From Pseudoalteromonas shioyasakiensis (GTDB lineage Bacteria > Pseudomonadota > Gammaproteobacteria > Enterobacterales > Alteromonadaceae), in contig NZ_LRUE01000018.1 of NCBI RefSeq assembly GCF_001550135.1, positions 30,820-94,819 of the forward strand: a DNA stretch of 64,000 nt, written 5' to 3'. Below the pieces are notes generated by a model that saw only the letters and a list, made by a program, of their open reading frames with translations, ran no database searches and had not been told where the DNA came from. Both the position numbers and the translations under genes were made by a program. Within the stretch, counting starts at the first letter, position 1. Each line of letters begins with the position of its first letter. Below are positions 35,876-44,060 of this stretch, in pieces.

Positions 35876-36144
35876 TATATACCCAAACCACCTCAAGATG
35901 CGAGTTTCAGTTGGAATTAAAAGCGATTTAGGCAAGGCATTGATTGCAAGTAATAGTGGTTCTATTGTTAAAATCAATAACGCAGTATAAATCGCTTTTA
36001 AACCAACCCTTTGGGCGCTTCACAGGCACTTACTCTCATCGTTGTTACTTCTTAAAAGGGGATGCCATTCTTGCAAAGTAACGCCTTGATATTAAGCTCC
36101 TGTGAAACGCTGAATTCTGCATCTTGAGGTGGCTTGGGTATATA
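35876..36144. mobile_element. MITE-like nested inverted-repeat element
   Basis: A 269-bp element with no coding potential. The ends are an inverted repeat (35876-35910 and 36110-36144; 24 of 25 core bases match, reading TATATACCCAA-CCACCTCAAGATGC). Inside are two nested hairpin arms. Arm A: TTAAAAGCGATTTA (35917-35930) with 35988-36001, inner ATTGATT/AATCAAT and AATAG/CTATT. Arm B: GCGCTTCACAGG (36015-36026) with CCTGTGAAACGC (36099-36110), inner GTTACTT/AAGTAAC. No transposase is encoded, so a non-autonomous mobile element or structured RNA is the best reading. TA-rich flanks obscure any target duplication. Confidence 0.65.
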
Positions 36145-36181
36145 TCAACACATTAGAAAGCCAATCTTTACATTTCTTTAA

Positions 36182-36325
36182 ACTTCTTTGGCACTATTTA
36201 CGAAAACCCGCGTTAAAGAAGAAAAAGTAGCGAATGTAACGCACAGAAACGGCAGCAGCGGCAGTAGCTTATTTTGGTTAGTTGCAGTACTGGCAGGTTT
36301 TGCCGTACATCGCCGTAGCGCATAA
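36182..36325 (+). pseudogene. Orphan GlyGly-CTERM (rhombosortase) tail, gene remnant
   Basis: An open stretch without a credible start, bounded by a stop at 36179-36181 and ending TAA at 36323-36325. Its last 25 codons encode NGSSGSS, a hydrophobic segment (LFWLVAVLAGFAV) and a basic end HRRSA: the small-residue motif, single membrane helix and Arg cluster of the GlyGly-CTERM sorting signal cleaved by rhombosortase. It is probably the 3' remnant of an exported protein gene deleted upstream. It begins 38 bp after the MITE-like element. A TTG-started 45-residue peptide (from 36188) is possible but unlikely. Confidence 0.6.
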
Positions 36326-36375
36326 CAGACAAAGTTATTAATCGCGAAAGCTTTTACCCATCCTAAAAAGCAGTT

Positions 36376-36409
36376 ACCCTTTGGTTTTTGTTGTACCTAA
36401 CCAAAGGGT
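36376..36409 (+). promoter_or_regulatory. Hairpin covering the Shine-Dalgarno of the TonB receptor gene
   Basis: ACCCTTTGGTT (36376-36386) pairs perfectly with AACCAAAGGGT (36399-36409) across 12 nt. The 3' arm contains AAAGGG, the likely SD for the ATG at 36414. The arm is also followed by TTTT, so it could instead be a weak terminator or attenuator. Confidence 0.55.
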
Positions 36410-36413
36410 TTTC

Positions 36414-38471
36414 ATGAAGTTGTCGATACTCTCAGTGCTTGTGAGCACCTCATTATTTAACCATCAAGCTTTCGCTAATAATGAGCTAGAACATATTACA
36501 ACGACCGCCTCGCGCAACGAAGTGTTGGCAGATCCACTGCCTGTTGTGGTCAGCAGTATTTCACAAAAGCAACTAGCCCTAATCGCTCCTACCCATATTG
36601 AACAAGTCCTTAAGCAAGTGGCCGGTGCTAATCTTCAACACGGTAACGGCCAAGAGTATTTACCCGCTCTACGTTCGCCTGTACTTTCTGGTGCTGGTGC
36701 CTGCGGTGGCTTACTTACCGCTGAAGATGGTATTCCACTTCGCGCAGCTGGTTTTTGCAACATCAATGAATTATTCGAAGCCCACACAGAAATGGCTGAA
36801 CGTATCGAAGTACTGAAAGGCCCGGGCTCTGCCCTTTATGGTTCAAATGCAGTGCATGGTGTAGTCAACGTGATCACGCCAGATACGACCTATGACCACA
36901 ACCAACTTGGTTTTGATTACGGCTCGTTTGGCTACACTCGCTACAAACTTGGTACGGGGCGTGACTTTGGCCAGCAAGGTTTAGGCATTAATGCCACGAT
37001 CACCCGAGATACGGGTTATCGTGATGACGAAAGTGTTGATCAAGAAAAGCTCTCGCTACGTCACCGTTTTGATGGCGAAAAACTAAGTGTAAGTACAGGC
37101 CTGACTTACACCCATTTAGATCAGCAAACAGCTGGCTACATCGAGGGCTTTGAAAGCTATAAGGATGAGCAAATAGCTCAGTCTAATTTTGATCCTGATG
37201 CATTTCGTAAAGCCCGATCTTTGCGTGTTTGGTCAAAGCTAAATTGGGCACAAGATGAGACTAACAGCTTTACCCTAACGCCTTATATCCGCGATCAAAA
37301 CATGACCTTCTTTAAGCACTTTTTACCGGGTACTCCCCTTGAAGAAAATGCTCAGCAAGGTGTTGGCCTTCAATCAAGCTGGCAGCATAAGCTAACAGGT
37401 TCTAGCCTGTTAACCGTTGGCTTTGATGGTGAGCTTACAGATGCTGACTTTTTACAATATCAAGACAGCCCCACTCAAGGCTCAGCGTTTTTAGTCGCCA
37501 CCGTGCCTCAAGGTAAACATTACGACTATCAAGTAACTAGCACCCTATTAGCACCATTTGTTAATCTTGATTGGCAACTTGATGAGTTACTTATCAGCCT
37601 TGGTGGCCGATACGAGCGTATGCGATATGACTACAACAACCATATGTTGGCTGGCCGCACAAAAGAAGATGGTACTCCATGCGCAATGGGTGGATGTCGC
37701 TATTCTCGACCAGAAAGCGGTGTAAATCGTTTTACTAACTTTTCGCCTAAGCTTGGTTTAAGCTATCAATATGCTAAAAACCAGTTTATCTACGCCAATG
37801 CTTCAGAAGGTTATCGAGCACCGCAAGCGGCAGAGCTTTATCAGTTACAACGCGAACAAAATGTCGTAGATCTGAAATCTGAAACAGCTAAAAACCTAGA
37901 GCTTGGTTTAAAAGGTCAACAAGCACAGCTGCATTATGTAGTTAGCATTTATGCAATGAATAAAAAGAACACAATTTTCCGCGACAGTGATTTTTATTAC
38001 GTCAATGATGGCCAAACCCAGCATCGTGGTGTTGAGCTTGAGTTAGCTTATGCCATTACGCCAAGCTTATCGATGCAGTTAGCCGCGAGTCACGCCAAGC
38101 ATACATACAGTTATGACCAGTTACTCAGCGGAGTTAATATCAATGGTAATCTCATTGATACTGCACCACGTAACATCGCTAACTTACAGCTACTTTGGCA
38201 AGCAAACGATATGACGCGTGTTGGCCTTGAGCTACATACCACCAGCAGCTACTTTACTGATCCTGAAAACCAGCATAGCTACGAAGGTCACTCATTAGTA
38301 AACTTAAGAGCGGCGTGGCAACTATCAGCTAATTTTACTGTGACTGCACGAATAAATAATTTAACCGACGAACGTTATGCAGAGCGCGCTGACTACACCA
38401 CATTTAGTGGCGACCGCTACTTTCCGGGTAGACCGCGCAACGCCATGTTATCAGCAAGTTATCAGTTTTAA
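36414..38471 (+). CDS. TonB-dependent outer-membrane receptor
   Basis: A 685-residue beta-barrel importer. The start is the ATG at 36414 rather than the upstream TTG at 36381, which lies in the hairpin and would disrupt the signal peptide (cleavage after AFA). A TonB-box-like EHITTTA begins the mature protein; the plug spans about 35-150 (ERIEVLKGPGSALYGSNAVHGVVNVITP); the barrel ends in the aromatic-terminated ASYQF. Notable are four Cys residues: two in the plug (GACGGLL and AAGFCN) and two in an external loop (PCAMGGC). Substrate unknown (siderophore, metal complex or other). No Fur-type box was recognised, and the SD is masked by a hairpin. Confidence 0.9.
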   Translation: MKLSILSVLVSTSLFNHQAFANNELEHITTTASRNEVLADPLPVVVSSISQKQLALIAPTHIEQVLKQVAGANLQHGNGQEYLPALRSPVLSGAGACGGLLTAEDGIPLRAAGFCNINELFEAHTEMAERIEVLKGPGSALYGSNAVHGVVNVITPDTTYDHNQLGFDYGSFGYTRYKLGTGRDFGQQGLGINATITRDTGYRDDESVDQEKLSLRHRFDGEKLSVSTGLTYTHLDQQTAGYIEGFESYKDEQIAQSNFDPDAFRKARSLRVWSKLNWAQDETNSFTLTPYIRDQNMTFFKHFLPGTPLEENAQQGVGLQSSWQHKLTGSSLLTVGFDGELTDADFLQYQDSPTQGSAFLVATVPQGKHYDYQVTSTLLAPFVNLDWQLDELLISLGGRYERMRYDYNNHMLAGRTKEDGTPCAMGGCRYSRPESGVNRFTNFSPKLGLSYQYAKNQFIYANASEGYRAPQAAELYQLQREQNVVDLKSETAKNLELGLKGQQAQLHYVVSIYAMNKKNTIFRDSDFYYVNDGQTQHRGVELELAYAITPSLSMQLAASHAKHTYSYDQLLSGVNINGNLIDTAPRNIANLQLLWQANDMTRVGLELHTTSSYFTDPENQHSYEGHSLVNLRAAWQLSANFTVTARINNLTDERYAERADYTTFSGDRYFPGRPRNAMLSASYQF

Positions 38472-38509
38472 GTAACCGCATTATTTGGTGAGCTATCTCA
38501 TAGTTCACC

Positions 38510-38570
38510 CACGCTGTTTAGTGTTTTGGTATGATAAATGTACCTCTTGCTATTACTCCTAAACAGCGTG
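38510..38570. promoter_or_regulatory. 12-bp inverted repeat flanking the MFS start
   Basis: CACGCTGTTTAG (38510-38521) and CTAAACAGCGTG (38559-38570) are perfect inverted copies, 37 bp apart, bracketing the ATG at 38538 and ending on an in-frame GTG at 38568. It may be an operator pair or a hairpin in the 5' mRNA. Confidence 0.5.
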
Positions 38571-39752
38571 TCATCATCTCAAAATCTAATTCGTAACCTT
38601 CTTTTAGTGCTGGGCATTTTTCTTATTGCAGCCAGTTTGCGAGCCCCTATCACTGGTATTGCACCGGTACTTGAACAGATCATTGATCAATTTAAGTTAA
38701 ATGCATCACAAGCAGGCATGTTGACGACTTTACCTTTAATTGCATTTGCTATTGCTTCACCTATGGCAGCAAGCCTTGCTAAAAAATGCGGCCTTGAGGT
38801 ATCACTGTTTATTGCCCTTGTATTAATAGGCATAGGGGTTGTCTCTCGTGTTATTGATTCTGCCACCGTGTTATTTATTGGTACTGCAGTGATTGGTGTC
38901 GGTATCGCGATTGGTAATGTGTTATTGCCAAGCCTGATAAAACGAGACTTTCCACACAAAGTCGCTGTGATGACGTCTAGTTATGTTTTGGCAATGGGCA
39001 TATTTGGTGGCAGCTACTCAGCACTCATCATTCCGCTAGCTGAGTATAAAGACCTCGGTTGGCAATTGGCGCTTGCCAGTTATGCCTTATTGGTTGTGCT
39101 GGCTATTGTGGTGTGGTTACCACAACTAAAGCAACATACCATGCCAAAACAGGCACATGTGTCGAACAATACACAAAGCAAAATTTGGCACTCTGCACTT
39201 GCTTGGCAAATCACCTTATTACTTGGCTTTAACTCCTTTTTCACTTATATCATGCTAGGTTGGCTACCCAGCATTTTAATAGAAGGTGGCCACAGTGCGC
39301 AGCACGCAGGTGCTTTGCAAGGCGCCTTTCAAGTAGCCTCTGCGCTGCCAGGTATTGTGCTTATTCCACTACTTGCCAAATTAAAAGATCAACGCATCTT
39401 AACGCTAAGCTTAGCGTTACTTGGTGCGCTTTGTTCTGTTGGATTATTAGTTGCGCCTAGCTTTGCGATGCTTTGGTCAGTCACCTTAGGTTTTTGCTCA
39501 GGTGCCTGTTTTATCTTGGGCTTATCATTTGTAAGCCTGCGCACTCATGACTCAATGCAAGCTGCGGCGTTATCGGGTATGGCGCAATGTATCGGGTATT
39601 TATTGGCTGCAACAGGCCCTATTATTGCGGGCGCCTTACATAGTTATTTTAATAACTGGGCGGGAGCACTTTGGCTGTGTATTGCATCTAGCCTATTGTG
39701 TGCTTTATTTGGTTACTTAAGTGGCCGAAATATCACCATCGGCCAACAATAA
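38538..39752 (+). CDS. MFS transporter, CynX/NimT-like
   Basis: A 404-residue, 12-helix carrier resembling the cyanate/2-nitroimidazole (CynX/NimT) branch: IAASLRAPITGIAPVLEQI at the N terminus and ALSGMAQCIGYLLAATGPIIAG near the C terminus. The substrate cannot be assigned from this. The start is unclear: ATG 38538 has no SD, and the in-frame GTG at 38568 would remove ten hydrophobic residues and leave a more usual N terminus (SSSQNLIRN). A perfect 12-bp inverted repeat surrounds both. It lies 66 bp after the TonB receptor gene and could be read through from it, although a functional link is not evident. Confidence 0.82.
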   Translation: MYLLLLLLNSVSSSQNLIRNLLLVLGIFLIAASLRAPITGIAPVLEQIIDQFKLNASQAGMLTTLPLIAFAIASPMAASLAKKCGLEVSLFIALVLIGIGVVSRVIDSATVLFIGTAVIGVGIAIGNVLLPSLIKRDFPHKVAVMTSSYVLAMGIFGGSYSALIIPLAEYKDLGWQLALASYALLVVLAIVVWLPQLKQHTMPKQAHVSNNTQSKIWHSALAWQITLLLGFNSFFTYIMLGWLPSILIEGGHSAQHAGALQGAFQVASALPGIVLIPLLAKLKDQRILTLSLALLGALCSVGLLVAPSFAMLWSVTLGFCSGACFILGLSFVSLRTHDSMQAAALSGMAQCIGYLLAATGPIIAGALHSYFNNWAGALWLCIASSLLCALFGYLSGRNITIGQQ

Positions 39753-39756
39753 ATAT

Positions 39757-39784
39757 GAAACCGCGGCTATTTAGGGGCGGTTTC
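39757..39784. terminator. Short hairpin between convergent MFS and GFA genes
   Basis: GAAACCGC (39757-39764) pairs with GCGGTTTC (39777-39784). It overlaps the stop of the GFA-family gene and could end both transcripts, but T-runs are poor. Confidence 0.4.
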
Positions 39785-40177
39785 AAAGGCACTCATATTA
39801 CTAAGGTTATCGAGCCAAGGTTTATGTGAGCGATACCAAATATGCGCTTTAGGGATAAGCTTATCAGCTTGCTCTATAGCGCCAATACGTAAGCCATAAA
39901 TACGCTCACCTGCACCTACAGAAGTCGCGTATAAGGCCGTACCACAGTTACCACAAAACCCTTGCGCACGCTGGTTACCACTTTCGGCAATTTTTATATA
40001 CTCTTTTGGCTCAGCACCTGTAAAGGTAACCCCACCTGGCACAGACACCACAACCGTACGAAAAGGCGCACCCGAGATAATTTGGCAGTCAGTGCAGTGA
40101 CAGTTAATCACTTTATTTTCATCCACTTCTGCGTGGTAAGTTACCTCACCACAATGACAACGACCGGTAACCTTCAT
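39767..40177 (-). CDS. GFA-family (glutathione-dependent formaldehyde-activating-like) protein
   Basis: A 136-residue Mss4-like zinc protein. The Cys pairs for the structural and catalytic zinc sites are present: GRCHCGEVTY, CHCTDCQ, and FCGNCGTALY. Family members include glutathione-dependent formaldehyde-activating enzymes, but most homologues have no proven function, so the name is only a family label. SD AAGGAG precedes the ATG at 6 nt. It starts one base after the stop codon of the desaturase gene, so the two are surely co-transcribed, and perhaps co-regulated. Confidence 0.88.
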   Translation of the reverse strand: MKVTGRCHCGEVTYHAEVDENKVINCHCTDCQIISGAPFRTVVVSVPGGVTFTGAEPKEYIKIAESGNQRAQGFCGNCGTALYATSVGAGERIYGLRIGAIEQADKLIPKAHIWYRSHKPWLDNLSNMSAFETAPK

Positions 40178-40178
40178 A

Positions 40179-41192
40179 TTAAACTCCTTGTTGAGGTGGC
40201 TGCTCTTTTACTGGATAGTGATTGGCATGTTTTAAGCTTTGTAAATCATTAAAACGTACTCCATGCTGGGCCATAATAAGGCGTATTTTTTTGCTAATCA
40301 ATTGCCTAATGTAAAAGGGCTGGTTCGGCACAAAATGATGGATTGTATGGGTTCGGCCGAAATCAAAACAAAATAACTGAAACGGTAAAAACCAACGGCT
40401 GGTGATCACATGCGTTTGCTCAAGCAAGTTATTTACACCGCCATAATAATGCATTGAAGATGTCACTAAGTTAAGAGACGTTGAGCGAATGATATTAGGC
40501 ACAATAAGTACCACCATTAAAAACTCAGCTCCCGCCAGTAACTCAGCTCCCCACGGCGGCAATGTAAACGGCTGCACAAACTGCACAGCATAATAAGCAA
40601 TTACCCCATAAAGAATCGCAAAATACGCGGTTGCAATCGGAAAGCCCGCATTAAACACGCTTAAAAACTTAAAACCACTAATTTCTTTATTAAATCGCTT
40701 GGTATTGATTAATAAACCTAGCAGACCATCAGTAATGACCAAGGCTCTTAAAAATGGCGATTTAATGCCATTGCCCACTAAACGCTCTTCTAAATCTTGT
40801 GAGGTGCCGGATACTTTATGGTGATGTAAATGAATCTTTCTGCGATACCAAGGATTAACCGTATTGGGCCGCATAAGCCACACGGTTAACATCATAAAGT
40901 TATGTATAAAAGGGTGATTACTAAAATACTGCTTATGGATAAGGTCATGCTCAAGCTCATGCGATACCGAGGTAATAAAGGCAGCCAGAATGATGCAAAG
41001 CCACGAGGGAATAATCGCTAAGTAATAAAGTGTCGCAACACCGATTAGTGAAAACAACGACGCCAGCAGAATAATCATCGCAATGGCGTTTTGCTGGTTA
41101 AGAATAGGGTAATGCGATCTAAGCGATTGTTCTTCGGCCTTAATGGCTGTAACAATCGCCTTTATGTTTTGCTTTGCGGTTAATTCTGACAT
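40179..41192 (-). CDS. Membrane fatty acid desaturase family protein
   Basis: A 337-residue multi-pass di-iron protein. The three His boxes are complete: HELEHDLIH, HLHHHKVSG and HTIHHFVPNQP, with four membrane helices around them. Such enzymes desaturate or hydroxylate lipid acyl chains; regiospecificity is unknown. The ATG at 41192 is chosen over the GTG at 41195. It is the first gene of a pair with the GFA-family gene. Confidence 0.87.
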   Translation of the reverse strand: MSELTAKQNIKAIVTAIKAEEQSLRSHYPILNQQNAIAMIILLASLFSLIGVATLYYLAIIPSWLCIILAAFITSVSHELEHDLIHKQYFSNHPFIHNFMMLTVWLMRPNTVNPWYRRKIHLHHHKVSGTSQDLEERLVGNGIKSPFLRALVITDGLLGLLINTKRFNKEISGFKFLSVFNAGFPIATAYFAILYGVIAYYAVQFVQPFTLPPWGAELLAGAEFLMVVLIVPNIIRSTSLNLVTSSMHYYGGVNNLLEQTHVITSRWFLPFQLFCFDFGRTHTIHHFVPNQPFYIRQLISKKIRLIMAQHGVRFNDLQSLKHANHYPVKEQPPQQGV

Positions 41193-41238
41193 CACAAGCT
41201 TTGCTAACTGTTTGATGTCAAAATCATACAGTAATTAC

Positions 41239-43410
41239 CTACTGCTCTCGAGAAAATTGCGTTAAAAATGGAATTACATCATTTGCTGGCAATGGTTTAG
41301 AAAAGTAATAGCCTTGTATATAGTCACAACCGGCTTCGGTTAGCACAGCCAATTGCTCGCGCTCTTCAACTCCTTCAGCAACGACTTTAATACCCAAAAC
41401 ACGACTCATTTGAATAATCGATTTAACCAGCGCTTCATCGCCTAAATCAACATGCACTTCATCAATAAATGACTTATCTAGTTTTAGTACATCAACAGGG
41501 AAGCGGCGCAAATAACTAAGAGACGAATAACCCGTACCAAAATCATCTAGCGAAATTAAACACCCAGCTTGCTTCAACTGCTTTAACACATCGAGATGAT
41601 TCGTATTTTCTGGCGCTAAAACACTCTCAGTTAATTCAAATGAAATTTGTGATGGTTTAACCCCTTGCCCTTTAATAATCTCAAGCCATGCATTACGTTC
41701 AGGGTTAAACTCAGTAAATTCAAATAAAGAACGGTTCACATTAAAAACAAAGTTTTCATAACCTTGTGCTTCTAACGCCTTTATTTGCTGGCAGGTTTTA
41801 ATCAATACAAGTTCACCGAGGGGAATAATCACCCGCGACTCTTCTGCTAACGGAATAAACTCAGCAGGTGATACCCATTGCCCTTGGTTGTTCCATCGCA
41901 CTAAACTTTCGAATTTAGCGACCGTATTATTTTCAATATCAATAATAGGTTGAAAATACACTTCTATGTCGTTGTTCTTTACGGCTTGTGTAAGCTGCTC
42001 AACCAGTAAGTTGTGCTTTTTAACCTTGTTATCCATCTCTTTGCAGAAAAACAGATATTCATCGCCTGTTTGTTTTGCATTTAAGGTGGCAAGCTCAGCT
42101 TGGCGAACTAAGCGACGAGCTATTTTTTCGATATTTTCTTGTGAAGTCGCCGTTCCCGCTTGCTCAAATTGACTAATGCCCAGCGTAACTGAAACCTGCT
42201 GACTAATGCCGCCAATAGAAACGGGCTCAACAAGTAACGCGGTAATTTGTTTACAAACATGCTCAAGTTCACTGACATGCTGATAAGTTTGTAAAATTGC
42301 GAAACTATCACCATCGATCCGCGAAAAAGCAGACTCTTTAAAGCTTTCATCGAGGCGCTCTGAAAGCTCGCATAAAACCTTATCGCCAAAGGTTAAACCG
42401 TAAACGGTGTTGATATCTTGAAACTTATCAACATCAAAGTAGATAACGGCTAAGTTAGTATTCTCATCATCTTGATAAGACAAAGATGATAGCAACTGGC
42501 ATAAGTACTCTTTGAAGTAAAAACGATTGGTCAAACCGGTGAGTTGATCGTGGTTTGCATGAAAATAGATTTTCTGCTCAGCTTCTTTTTTCTCGGTGAT
42601 ATCCAAAATAAACGCCACATAGCAATCTTCACCATTATTTTGCATTTTGGTTATCGATAAAAATTGCGTGTACAACTTACCTTGTTTGGTTTTATTAGTG
42701 ATCTCACCAGACCACTTACCTTCAGTATTAATTTGGTGCCACATTGCTTTATAAAAATGCGGGTCATACTTGTTTGAGCTTAAAATTTTTGGATTTTGCC
42801 CTAAGACTTCATCCAACGAATAACCCGTCATTTTAGTAAATGCGGTATTCGCGTAGGTAATATGTACATTGTGGTCGCAAATAAAAATCGCTTCGTGACT
42901 TTGCTCAATCAATTGGTTTGCAAAATCAAGTTTAGCTATAAAGCGATCTTTTTCGATTTCTCGCTGGATAAGACCAGTAAATAACGAGAAAAAAGATTCA
43001 ATTTGCATCGCATCATTTATTTCATGCTGAAATAGAGCTACAAGAATAGTATCGGTTTTACCCGAAATACTTTGTAAAGGCACACCCACATAGGCTTCGA
43101 TACCCATATCAACAAGTAGCTGATCATTAGGGAATAACTGCTGAACACCCGAGCTGAAACTAGAGATACTGCCACAGCTGACATCGTTACAAGGCGTACA
43201 GCGGATATCGTAGCTGATGTTTTCAACAATTTCGTCACGCGCACACAAAGCTATAGTCGTTGCATGCAAAGTTGACTCATCGACTTGAGCTAAAAAAACA
43301 TAAGAAGCACCAAGCACTTCTGATAAAGACAGGCATATTGCATTATAAAAGTTATCACTTTTAAGACTTGAAATACTTTCAACAATACGCTTTAAGTCGT
43401 ATGTACCCAC
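41239..43410 (-). CDS. GAF-PAS-GGDEF-EAL c-di-GMP phosphodiesterase
   Basis: A 723-residue soluble signalling protein. It starts with a GAF-like domain (about 10-150, containing Cys residues in RCTPCNDVSC), then PAS (about 165-275), GGDEF (about 285-440) and EAL (about 465-715). The GGDEF motif reads DGDSF near residue 364, so cyclase activity is probably lost. The EAL domain keeps its catalytic signatures: FESLVRW, ELTESVL, LDDFGTGYSSL, LKLDKSFI and AEGVEE. It should therefore degrade c-di-GMP, with the degenerate GGDEF perhaps sensing GTP. The start is GTG, with AGGG about 10 nt upstream. It is transcribed alone. Confidence 0.92.
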   Translation of the reverse strand: MGTYDLKRIVESISSLKSDNFYNAICLSLSEVLGASYVFLAQVDESTLHATTIALCARDEIVENISYDIRCTPCNDVSCGSISSFSSGVQQLFPNDQLLVDMGIEAYVGVPLQSISGKTDTILVALFQHEINDAMQIESFFSLFTGLIQREIEKDRFIAKLDFANQLIEQSHEAIFICDHNVHITYANTAFTKMTGYSLDEVLGQNPKILSSNKYDPHFYKAMWHQINTEGKWSGEITNKTKQGKLYTQFLSITKMQNNGEDCYVAFILDITEKKEAEQKIYFHANHDQLTGLTNRFYFKEYLCQLLSSLSYQDDENTNLAVIYFDVDKFQDINTVYGLTFGDKVLCELSERLDESFKESAFSRIDGDSFAILQTYQHVSELEHVCKQITALLVEPVSIGGISQQVSVTLGISQFEQAGTATSQENIEKIARRLVRQAELATLNAKQTGDEYLFFCKEMDNKVKKHNLLVEQLTQAVKNNDIEVYFQPIIDIENNTVAKFESLVRWNNQGQWVSPAEFIPLAEESRVIIPLGELVLIKTCQQIKALEAQGYENFVFNVNRSLFEFTEFNPERNAWLEIIKGQGVKPSQISFELTESVLAPENTNHLDVLKQLKQAGCLISLDDFGTGYSSLSYLRRFPVDVLKLDKSFIDEVHVDLGDEALVKSIIQMSRVLGIKVVAEGVEEREQLAVLTEAGCDYIQGYYFSKPLPANDVIPFLTQFSREQ

Positions 43411-43870
43411 GCTATGCTACCCTACCGATATTGTGCACTAAGTGATTGACTTCACTTATAGTTCAGACCGCAAATTGTATTATAAGATGTATTCAAACAC
43501 CATCGTACTCTAGTCTTAAATGATTAATTTTCAACCAAATAAGCACACATTTTTCGGGGTTATTTGTAGACTAAGCATAGTTCGAACTTGACCGCTTATA
43601 AATAGAACAAAAGTTGCTTTAATAGAGGCTGAATTGGTACTTAGATTTGAGTTATAGGTGCTAGGCTCTGGGTGCTAGGTTCTAGGCTCTGGGTGCTAGG
43701 CGCTAGGCGCTAGGCAAAATGTACCCGTAGGAATGGCTTTAGCCATGAATTATGTTTTTCAGCATTGCTGGTTCGGTTTTCTTGGTTCGGCAGTAAACTA
43801 CCTCCTACAATGCTTTTACGTAAGGGTTGTTTTCAAAACCCAACAACCGCACCGCTCGGCTAAAAACTGA
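43411..43870. other. Non-coding stretch upstream of the tRNA region
   Basis: No gene or convincing promoter element was found here apart from the GTG gene's upstream region and a degenerate short tandem repeat at 43657-43715. An ATGGCTTTAGCCAT hairpin-like palindrome lies near 43733-43746. Confidence 0.6.
43657..43715. repeat. Degenerate short tandem repeat (GCTAGG units)
   Basis: Repeated copies of a 7-bp unit close to GCTAGGC/T with interspersed CTCTGG, in an intergenic tract. It probably arises by slippage; no coding frame is evident. Confidence 0.8.
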
Positions 43871-43896
43871 CAGCTGATGGCTGATGGCTGAAAGCT
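43871..43896. repeat. GCTGATG tandem repeat
   Basis: Three near-identical GCTGATG units ending in GCTGAAAGCT. The same motif family (AGCTGACGGCTGAT) recurs at 57566-57604. Confidence 0.75.
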
Positions 43897-43912
43897 TTTC
43901 AGGCATAAAAAA

Positions 43913-43934
43913 ACCCCAGCAAAACTGCTGGGGT
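43913..43934 (-). terminator. Terminator of the decayed tRNA copy
   Basis: Stem ACCCCAGCA/TGCTGGGGT with an AAAC loop; the plus-strand A-run at 43907-43913 is a T-run on the minus strand. Confidence 0.85.
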
Positions 43935-43942
43935 CATAAAAG

Positions 43943-44009
43943 TGGTACCAGTAGGTGGACTTTTACTTATTCCAGTGCCACGCCCTGCGTGGCGCTCAAG
44001 TCCGCTAAC
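43943..44009 (-). pseudogene. Decayed tRNA-Leu copy
   Basis: 43943-43962 matches the CCA end, acceptor and T-arm of the intact tRNA-Leu at 44061 in 19 of 20 bases. The rest is rearranged: GCCACGC/GCGTGGC hairpin (43977-43993) and an inverted T-arm-like CAAGTCCGC at 43997-44005. It is followed by the same kind of terminator as the intact copy and cannot fold as a tRNA. Confidence 0.7.
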
Positions 44010-44030
44010 TACTTTTTTCAGGCATAAAAA

Positions 44031-44054
44031 AACCCTAACCAATTGGCTAGGGTT
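44031..44054 (-). terminator. tRNA-Leu terminator
   Basis: Stem AACCCTAACC/GGCTAGGGTT (one mismatch) with AATT loop; T-run on the minus strand from 44026-44032. It lies directly after the tRNA-Leu 3' end. Confidence 0.85.
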
Positions 44055-44060
44055 AAAAAG

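Noticed and set aside
36381-36413. TTG start for the TonB receptor
   Set aside because: The codons lie in the hairpin, and the ATG at 36414 has an SD and the signal peptide.
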